Of a DNA stretch of 64,000 bases, positions 1-6,135 are shown piece by piece. The stretch is from the NCBI RefSeq assembly GCF_000243155.2, contig NC_018017.1, positions 3,162,001 through 3,226,000 of the forward strand. Direction: 5' to 3'. Numbering within the stretch: position 1 is the first letter of the stretch; each line of letters starts with the position of its first letter. A program made the translations under genes and the position numbers. The DNA is from Desulfitobacterium dehalogenans ATCC 51507. Lineage in GTDB: Bacteria > Bacillota > Desulfitobacteriia > Desulfitobacteriales > Desulfitobacteriaceae. The notes beneath the pieces are model-generated. The model made no database searches. It was not told the origin of the DNA and saw only the letters and a program-made list of their open reading frames with translations.

Positions 1-303
1 GCAAAAACTAACACTGGGGTGAAGTATGCAAGTGGTAGTAAAATGTCAGAATTGGATAATGGCTATCAGCGATTAAATATTTCCGGCCTAAGTTTCCGAC
101 CATCTTTTGTGTTAGTACAAGTTAATAACTATGGATATCTATTGGGCATGTCCAACTATACTATATATCATGGTCCATATAACACAGGTTACTCTAATAC
201 TGGAGTATCAACGGGTTATTCTGCGACATCAGACGGCTTTTCCATCATAGTTAGTCCTGGGATATCTTCACCTCAAACTTGTAGTTGGCGAGCTTGGGAG
301 TAA
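1..303 (+). CDS. silent 3' cassette of the shuffled adhesin (partial at left edge)
   Basis: The frame is open from base 1 to the stop at 303 and has no start of its own. The last residues form a short beta-rich module ending in CSWRAWE, unlike the other tips in the array. It lies just left of site A in the same orientation as cassettes A to C, so it is probably another alternative C-terminus, and the array continues beyond the window. Function is inferred from position only. Confidence 0.6.
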   Translation, partial: AKTNTGVKYASGSKMSELDNGYQRLNISGLSFRPSFVLVQVNNYGYLLGMSNYTIYHGPYNTGYSNTGVSTGYSATSDGFSIIVSPGISSPQTCSWRAWE

Positions 304-331
304 TTTTATTCATTAAATTTCAGATTAAGAA

Positions 332-355
332 AATGGGGGAATCTTCCCCATTTTC
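332..355. terminator. hairpin after the left cassette
   Basis: An AAAATGGGG stem pairs with CCCCATTTT around a short AATCTT loop, followed by CTTT. It sits between the stop at 303 and site A, so it would end transcription of this cassette when it is joined to the expressed gene. Confidence 0.6.
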
Positions 356-367
356 TTTACCTATTTC

Positions 368-384
368 GATTCGTACGCGAACCC
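368..384 (+). repeat. shufflon site A
   Basis: The 17-bp core GATTCGTACGCGAACCC is preceded by ATTTC. TTCG and CGAA arms flank an asymmetric TACG centre. It reads in frame as Asp-Ser-Tyr-Ala-Asn-Pro, the same junction used in the expressed gene. Orientation is opposite to sites D, E and F. Confidence 0.85.
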
Positions 385-1432
385 TATTTCAGGGGCTAAT
401 TTGACCGTCTCTGGAGGGTTTGGAGTTAGCGTATCGAGAACCACAAATACCAATGGATACTTCAATTTTGGGATTACTCCTAGTGTTATTGGGGGGCCGT
501 ATACGCTCCATTATTCAGTAACCAGTTCCTCCGGGAATTACGCTGTTAGTCATAATACCTTAACTGTTACGGCTCCCCTTGTTATACCTACAGATAAGAT
601 TCTCGAAGGCGTTTCAATAGCAGGTCAAATCGGCACAATGCCAAATATGGCCACAGCTAATCCCAATGGCATAGGAGTAGGCCGAAGCCTTGCTAAGGAA
701 TACTGGACAGGCGGTGGGTCTACGGTTTTTCTAAAGCCACAAAGGGGCTATTTTGATGGAGCCGATACATGGACATACGTCAATGCCCCCAATCTATTAC
801 CGTCAAATATAAAACAAGGAGTTAATTTATTTGGTGTAACGGGTACCTACTTGGGAACCGTACCTACACATGGATCAAAAGAATGGACTACTCCAGGAAC
901 CTATTCATTTACCGTCCCTGAAGGCGTGAATTCGATTTTTGCGCTAATTCAAGCAGGTGGTGGTGGCGGTGGTGGTAATACCCCCGGTCAGGTCGGAGGA
1001 GGAGGCGGCGGTGGTGGTGGTTATGGTGTTTTTTCAATACCTGTAACGCCAGGCCAGATTTTACCTATTGTTGTAGGATCAGGGGGATTAGGCGGCACTA
1101 TAAATTATTATGATGGTAGTAAATGGACTGGTGCCACAGCAGGACAAGACGGGGGAAACTCATCAGTGGGTTCCTACAGCTGCACGGGTGGTAAAGGGGG
1201 ATCTCCTGGCGGTAGTTATCCATACGGAGGTCTTGGTGGTATCGGAAATTCTTATGGTAGGAACGGCACACCAGGGACACAAGGCGAATATTATTCGCCA
1301 TCTAATGGGTTAGGCGGTGCTGGTGGAATGAATAATTATGGAACCGGAGGAATGGGATCTGGTACATATTCGACAAAGGAAAATGGTGACGGTAATGATG
1401 GCAGCTGCGGAAGAGTTGTGGTGTTTTGGTGA
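368..1432 (+). CDS. silent adhesin cassette A, glycine-rich tip
   Basis: This is an alternative C-terminus of 354 residues with no start codon of its own, open from site A to the stop. In order it has an Ig-like end (ANLTVSGGFG), a tail-fibre-type collar (ILEGVSIAGQIGTMPN, FDGADTWTY, LLPSNIKQGVNLFGVTG), and a glycine-rich tip opening with WTTPGTYSFTVPEGV, carrying long Gly runs and ending RVVVFW. Phage tail fibres carry similar collar and glycine-rich modules, where the tip binds receptors. The first ~75 bp are almost identical to cassettes E and F. It becomes expressed only if inversion joins it to the constant part near 6,966. Receptor specificity is unknown. Confidence 0.8.
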   Translation, partial: DSYANPISGANLTVSGGFGVSVSRTTNTNGYFNFGITPSVIGGPYTLHYSVTSSSGNYAVSHNTLTVTAPLVIPTDKILEGVSIAGQIGTMPNMATANPNGIGVGRSLAKEYWTGGGSTVFLKPQRGYFDGADTWTYVNAPNLLPSNIKQGVNLFGVTGTYLGTVPTHGSKEWTTPGTYSFTVPEGVNSIFALIQAGGGGGGGNTPGQVGGGGGGGGGYGVFSIPVTPGQILPIVVGSGGLGGTINYYDGSKWTGATAGQDGGNSSVGSYSCTGGKGGSPGGSYPYGGLGGIGNSYGRNGTPGTQGEYYSPSNGLGGAGGMNNYGTGGMGSGTYSTKENGDGNDGSCGRVVVFW

Positions 1433-1507
1433 AGTAGTTTTGGCTCAATCCCATCCTTGAATGGGGTGTTAAATGACCAAAAATAACGACAATGCGTTAC
1501 CCATTTC

Positions 1508-1524
1508 GATTCGTACGCGAACCC
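1508..1524 (+). repeat. shufflon site B
   Basis: Same 17-bp core as site A with ATTTC before it, in direct orientation to A and C. It lies 1,140 bp from site A and 881 bp from site C. Confidence 0.85.
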
Positions 1525-2338
1525 TATTTTAGGGGCTGCAATTACGGTTTCTGGGGGCTTCGGAGCCAACCATTCAGGGATTACCAATGCCAATGGCTAC
1601 TTTAATTTTTTGATTACTCCAACCGTTATTGGAGGGCCCTATACACTTCAGTATTCGGTAAATAGCCCCCAAGGAAACTACTCTACAAACCAAAATTCCT
1701 TAATCGTTACAGCCCCACTTATTATCCCAGTCGATAAGATCCTGCAGGGCGTTACTATAGCCGGTCGAGTCGGGACCATGCCCAACATGGCAACATCTAA
1801 TCCAAATGGCATAGGAGTAGGCCGAAGCCAGGCGAAAGAATACTGGACAGGTGGAGGCTCTACGCTCTTTCTAAAGCCGCAAAGGGGCTATTTTGATGGC
1901 GTTGACACCTGGACTTATTGGAATGAGCCTAATCTGTTACCATCAAATATTAAAAGTGGTACAAGTATCTTTGGAGTCGAGGGAAATATGCCTCCTGGAA
2001 AACGGTCATTATCAATGAATTTCATTTACGATACATATCCAGTTAAAAATCCCGTTCTAAACTTTACAGTGCCCAATGTCAACTTCACTCCATTTTTAGT
2101 TTATGCGGATTTTAGTTCGAGTGGCAGCGTAAATGGAACGGGAGGTGGAAGTGGCCCATCAGGAACGTACTTAGGCTCAGTTAGTAATTTAAGTAAAGGA
2201 GAAATGCATGCCGCGTCTAATCATGTAGATTTTTATCTTTCTTTCAGTATGTCAGGAACAAATTGTAATGTTTCAATAACGGCCAATCAAACTTTTACTC
2301 TTGATAGAGGTAATGTAACAATCTATCTCTTTGAATAA
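1508..2338 (+). CDS. silent adhesin cassette B
   Basis: An alternative C-terminus of 276 residues, open from site B to the stop and without a start of its own. It carries the Ig-like end, the tail-fibre-type collar (ILQGVTIAGRVGTMPN ... SNIKSGTSIFGVEG) and a ~100-residue beta-rich tip ending NVTIYLFE. From the ITPTVIGG segment onward it is identical in protein sequence to cassettes E and F, but its first ~35 residues (GANHSGITNANGY) differ from theirs. The copies therefore look like mosaics made by recombination inside the coding region. Confidence 0.8.
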   Translation, partial: DSYANPILGAAITVSGGFGANHSGITNANGYFNFLITPTVIGGPYTLQYSVNSPQGNYSTNQNSLIVTAPLIIPVDKILQGVTIAGRVGTMPNMATSNPNGIGVGRSQAKEYWTGGGSTLFLKPQRGYFDGVDTWTYWNEPNLLPSNIKSGTSIFGVEGNMPPGKRSLSMNFIYDTYPVKNPVLNFTVPNVNFTPFLVYADFSSSGSVNGTGGGSGPSGTYLGSVSNLSKGEMHAASNHVDFYLSFSMSGTNCNVSITANQTFTLDRGNVTIYLFE

Positions 2339-2388
2339 ATAAGAGAGTAAGGGAACAGGAGAAAATCCACTGTTTTCTTACTGATTTC

Positions 2389-2405
2389 GATTCGTATGCG
2401 AACCC
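2389..2405 (+). repeat. shufflon site C (TATG variant)
   Basis: Core GATTCGTATGCGAACCC, with TATG in the asymmetric centre instead of TACG. Only sites C and D share this variant, and they are in opposite orientation, so they are the best-matched inversion pair. Confidence 0.85.
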
Positions 2406-3498
2406 CATTTTGGGGGCCTCCGTGACCGTTTCAGGGAACTTTGGAGCCAGTCGGTCAGGAGTTACCAATGCCAATGGATACTTCTCTTTTTCAGTAACCC
2501 CAACCAATGTTGGAGGCCCTTTTACACTCCTTTATTCTGTGACTGGCCCCCCTGGTAGTTACACGACTAACCAAGGCTCACTTACAGTTACCCCACCTAT
2601 TTTAGTCCCAAGGGACAAAGTCCTCGAAGGAGTGACTATAGCTGGAGAAACAGGTATCATGCCCAATATGGCCACACGCAATCCAAACGGGATAGGTGTG
2701 GGTAGGAGCGTCGCGTTGCAGTATTGGACAGGTGGGAGTTCCACGATTTATTTTAAGCCCCAGAAGGGTTTTTTTGATGGAGTTGACTCCTGGACCTATG
2801 TATCTGAACCTAATTTGGTGCCCTCTAATGTCAAGAAGGGGGTTTCCATTTTAGGGGTTACAGGAACTTTGCAGGGTGCTCTACCAACACACGGGAGCAA
2901 ATCATGGACTACACCTGGAACATATACTTGGACCGTTCCGGAAGGTGTAAGTAGTGTACTTGTTGGAATTTATGGTGCGGGCGGGAGTGGAGATTTTCAT
3001 CCGGGTGGTTACATTCCCGGTATTGGTAATCGAAGCCCTATCGGTGGGGGTGGGGGTGGTGGAGCATTCGGTCTAGCCTTCGTGGCTCTTACACCGGGTC
3101 AAAACATTTCCATTACTGTTGGAGGAGTAGGGGCCGGGACAAAAAACTCTTCCTTTGGAGACCTAATAGTTAATGGTGGTAAATCGTTTAGCGCATATGC
3201 ACCTATTAATGAGCTTACCTCGGCAAAAGGCGGTGAAGCACCAACGGGAGCTGGCTTTATAGCTGGCTCAAAGGGTGGAGATGCGTATTGGGGTTCTAGT
3301 ACATCCGTATCTGGAGCCAGTGGTGGCGGTCCTGCAGGTCCGGGGCAAACAAGCGGTGCAGGAGGTCCAACATTTCCAGGTAGTATCTTCCCAGCCGGTG
3401 GTTACGGGGGAGCAGACGTAGGCGTGGCCGGTTCTCCGGGCGGTGGAGCAGGATCAAAAGGTACTCCAGGGGATGGAGCTGTATATATCTTTTGGTAA
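2389..3498 (+). CDS. silent adhesin cassette C, second glycine-rich tip
   Basis: An alternative C-terminus of 369 residues, open from site C and without a start of its own. After the Ig-like end and the tail-fibre-type collar (VLEGVTIAGETGIMPN, FFDGVDSWTY, VPSNVKKGVSILGVTG) comes a glycine-rich tip beginning WTTPGTYTWTVPEGV and ending GAVYIFW. The tip has the same fold type as cassette A but different Gly-rich loops. It faces cassette D tail to tail inside the C-D segment, so one inversion exchanges two tips, as in the R64 shufflon. Confidence 0.8.
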   Translation, partial: DSYANPILGASVTVSGNFGASRSGVTNANGYFSFSVTPTNVGGPFTLLYSVTGPPGSYTTNQGSLTVTPPILVPRDKVLEGVTIAGETGIMPNMATRNPNGIGVGRSVALQYWTGGSSTIYFKPQKGFFDGVDSWTYVSEPNLVPSNVKKGVSILGVTGTLQGALPTHGSKSWTTPGTYTWTVPEGVSSVLVGIYGAGGSGDFHPGGYIPGIGNRSPIGGGGGGGAFGLAFVALTPGQNISITVGGVGAGTKNSSFGDLIVNGGKSFSAYAPINELTSAKGGEAPTGAGFIAGSKGGDAYWGSSTSVSGASGGGPAGPGQTSGAGGPTFPGSIFPAGGYGGADVGVAGSPGGGAGSKGTPGDGAVYIFW

Positions 3499-3552
3499 AA
3501 TGGTAGCGCGATTCCGCTGGCCCCGGACCTGTGTGCTTCCTCAAAAACTTCA

Positions 3553-3594
3553 TTTCAGAAAAGGCTATTGGAAGATCCGATAGCCTTTCTGAAA
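3553..3594. terminator. bidirectional terminator between cassettes C and D
   Basis: A long stem pairs TTTCAGAAAAGGCTAT with ATAGCCTTTCTGAAA around a short loop. It lies between the stop of cassette C (3498) and the stop of cassette D (3603), so it can serve either cassette after inversion. Confidence 0.7.
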
Positions 3595-3602
3595 GCCTTC
3601 TG

Positions 3603-5204
3603 TTAACCTGTAATCGTTGTGCTAATACGCTGGGTCTTGAATATTTTATCGTAATTTCCCCAACCGTCTTGGGGGTATTCCAACCAGAAAAGACTATTGA
3701 GCCCATCATAAATAACATTTGTAGTAGCCGAAGTAAGAGCAGTCTGATAGTAAACCTCCTTGTCGGGAGTTAAAACAAATACGCGCATAGAAGTGTACGA
3801 ATAATAATTGACAGTGATAAACCCATCTGGAGCCACACTAAGGTTTGCCCCATATGTTATGTCGGTGTAACTCGATCCGGATGACCAAAAGTTGATTAAA
3901 GGGTATGTCCAAACGGGCTGCATCGTACTTCCATTGATTTTTACTAAGTCAAAATTTGAATTGACAATATAAAGGTATCCAGCTTTTCCGGACATGGCAA
4001 TGTTATTCCCATAGTTAGTCCATGTATAGTGTGGAACACGCACTGTTGTTGAGCCAATGTAGCTTGAAATTAAATTTCCTCCTTGATTGTATTTATATAT
4101 ATTTGTTCGGGGCTGCGAAGATGAATCAGTGTAGTGGGGGATGAGGATTTCCGAAAGATAGATATTACCTGATGCATCCACATAGGCGTTATATTTTGCA
4201 TTATTGCCAGGAGCTAAGCTGAGATTAATTGTTGCAACGACGGAAAAAGCATTTGGATCGATTTTCTTTATAGTGCTTCCTCCATTATATCCAACATAAA
4301 GATACCCGTCCTCACCGGCAATAAGGAAGGATGGATTAAAGCTACCAGTCGTTGGAAAATCCAAGTCTAATCTTACCTCGCTGAGATCAGCATTTACTTT
4401 GTAGATACTATGGAACCATTTATCTGGCCAAGTTGAACTGTTGGCGGATACTACTATTGCATAATAATAGCTTCCATAGGTTATAGGATAATATATTCTT
4501 GGGTTGCTCATATAGCTTAACCCCTTTGTTCTACCTGTACTTGAGAACAATGCATTATTACCGTTTCCAAAGTTATGGGATGCTATCCCGACACCGTTAA
4601 TAAAGTTTGCCCAAAATGGAGAGCCATTGTTACTGTAAAAGTTAGTATTAAGAGTTTTGGTTTCCGGAGTCATGCCCAGGTTCGATAAAAGGACTCTATC
4701 ACCAATTTCATAACCAGCGGACATTTCTCCTTTAACGCCCAGAATATCAACTCCTTTCTTGATGTTTGACGGGCTTAGGTTAGGCACAGACACATAGGCC
4801 CAGGTATCGTTACCATCGTAAAAGCCCATCTGGGGTTTTACAAAGATGGTGCTTCCGCCGCCTGTCCAGAACTCTTTAGCTTGGCTTCGGCCTACCCCTA
4901 CGCCATTGGGATTTCGGGTAGCCATGTTGGGCATAGTTCCGGTTTTACCAAAGATCGTCACACCCTCTAAGATACTCTGCACGGGGACTACTGGGGCTGC
5001 TGTGACCGTGATTGTTCCTTTGGATGTGGAGTAGTTTCCGGATATACTGGAGACTTGAAAATTCAGCATATAGGGACCACCAACCACGGTTGGTTTTATA
5101 GATACTGAAAAGAAACCGTTAGTATCTGTTGTACCGGAAGTAGATGTCCCAAAGCCACCAGAAACAGTCACAGAGGCCCCTAAAATGGGGTTCGCATACG
5201 AATC
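3603..5204 (-). CDS. silent adhesin cassette D, propeller-like tip
   Basis: The longest alternative C-terminus (533 residues), open from site D and without a start of its own. It has the Ig-like end, a tail-fibre-type collar (ILEGVTIFGKTGTMPN, FYDGNDTWAYV, SPSNIKKGVDILGVKG) and then a ~350-residue tip with repeated blade-like motifs such as IAGEDGYLYVGYNGGSTIKK, ISLSEILIPHY-like strands, MSGKAGYLYIV and VAPDGFITV. These suggest a beta-propeller of the NHL or PQQ-like type. The secreted protein at 15257-17617 also looks propeller-like. The ligand is unknown. Confidence 0.75.
   Translation of the reverse strand, partial: DSYANPILGASVTVSGGFGTSTSGTTDTNGFFSVSIKPTVVGGPYMLNFQVSSISGNYSTSKGTITVTAAPVVPVQSILEGVTIFGKTGTMPNMATRNPNGVGVGRSQAKEFWTGGGSTIFVKPQMGFYDGNDTWAYVSVPNLSPSNIKKGVDILGVKGEMSAGYEIGDRVLLSNLGMTPETKTLNTNFYSNNGSPFWANFINGVGIASHNFGNGNNALFSSTGRTKGLSYMSNPRIYYPITYGSYYYAIVVSANSSTWPDKWFHSIYKVNADLSEVRLDLDFPTTGSFNPSFLIAGEDGYLYVGYNGGSTIKKIDPNAFSVVATINLSLAPGNNAKYNAYVDASGNIYLSEILIPHYTDSSSQPRTNIYKYNQGGNLISSYIGSTTVRVPHYTWTNYGNNIAMSGKAGYLYIVNSNFDLVKINGSTMQPVWTYPLINFWSSGSSYTDITYGANLSVAPDGFITVNYYSYTSMRVFVLTPDKEVYYQTALTSATTNVIYDGLNSLFWLEYPQDGWGNYDKIFKTQRISTTITG
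5188..5204 (-). repeat. shufflon site D (TATG variant)
   Basis: Core with the TATG centre, inverted relative to sites A to C. With site C it bounds a 2.8-kb segment carrying two convergent tips. Confidence 0.85.
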
Positions 5205-5254
5205 GAAATCAGTAAGAAAACAGTGGATTTTCTCCTGTTCCCTTACTCTCTTAT

Positions 5255-6085
5255 TTATTCAAAGAGATAGATTGTTACATTACCTCTATCAAGAGTAAAA
5301 GTTTGATTGGCCGTTATTGAAACATTACAATTTGTTCCTGACATACTGAAAGAAAGATAAAAATCTACATGATTAGACGCGGCATGCATTTCTCCTTTAC
5401 TTAAATTACTAACTGAGCCTAAGTACGTTCCTGATGGGCCACTTCCACCTCCCGTTCCATTTACGCTGCCACTCGAACTAAAATCCGCATAAACTAAAAA
5501 TGGAGTGAAGTTGACATTGGGCACTGTAAAGTTTAGAACGGGATTTTTAACTGGATATGTATCGTAAATGAAATTCATTGATAATGACCGTTTTCCAGGA
5601 GGCATATTTCCCTCGACTCCAAAGATACTTGTACCACTTTTAATATTTGATGGTAACAGATTAGGCTCATTCCAATAAGTCCAGGTGTCAACGCCATCAA
5701 AATAGCCCCTTTGCGGCTTTAGAAAGAGCGTAGAGCCTCCACCTGTCCAGTATTCTTTCGCCTGGCTTCGGCCTACTCCTATGCCATTTGGATTAGATGT
5801 TGCCATGTTGGGCATGGTCCCGACTCGACCGGCTATAGTAACGCCCTGCAGGATCTTATCGACTGGGATAATAAGTGGGGCTGTAACGATTAAGGAATTT
5901 TGGTTTGTAGAGTAGTTTCCTTGGGGGCTATTTACCGAATACTGAAGTGTATAGGGCCCTCCAATAACGGTTGGAGTAATCAAAAAATTGAAGTATCCAT
6001 TGGTATTTGTGGTTCTCGATACGCTAACTCCAAACCCTCCAGAGACGGTCAAATTAGCCCCTGAAATAGGGTTCGCGTACGAATC
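5255..6085 (-). CDS. silent adhesin cassette E (copy of the expressed tip)
   Basis: A start-less alternative C-terminus of 276 residues, identical in protein to the currently expressed cassette F. Sites D, E and F are spaced exactly 881 bp apart, so E and F form a tandem duplication. The beginning (ANLTVSGGFGVSVSRTT) matches cassette A, the rest matches cassette B. Since E and F encode the same tip, an inversion choosing E would not change the protein. A direct-repeat deletion or an assembly artefact should be considered. Confidence 0.8.
   Translation of the reverse strand, partial: DSYANPISGANLTVSGGFGVSVSRTTNTNGYFNFLITPTVIGGPYTLQYSVNSPQGNYSTNQNSLIVTAPLIIPVDKILQGVTIAGRVGTMPNMATSNPNGIGVGRSQAKEYWTGGGSTLFLKPQRGYFDGVDTWTYWNEPNLLPSNIKSGTSIFGVEGNMPPGKRSLSMNFIYDTYPVKNPVLNFTVPNVNFTPFLVYADFSSSGSVNGTGGGSGPSGTYLGSVSNLSKGEMHAASNHVDFYLSFSMSGTNCNVSITANQTFTLDRGNVTIYLFE
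6069..6085 (-). repeat. shufflon site E
   Basis: 17-bp core with TACG centre and ATTTC before it, in the same orientation as D and F. It lies 881 bp from each of them. Confidence 0.85.
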
Positions 6086-6135
6086 GAAATCAGTAAGAAA
6101 ACAGTGGATTTTCTCCTGTTCCCTTACTCTCTTAT

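Noticed and set aside
1098-1313. Open frames on both strands inside the glycine-rich tip of cassette A
   Set aside because: They are shadows of the Gly-rich coding sequence (GGN codons) and lack ribosome sites.
3603-5204. Cassette D as an independent enzyme gene
   Set aside because: It has no start or ribosome site and shares the site and collar of the other cassettes.
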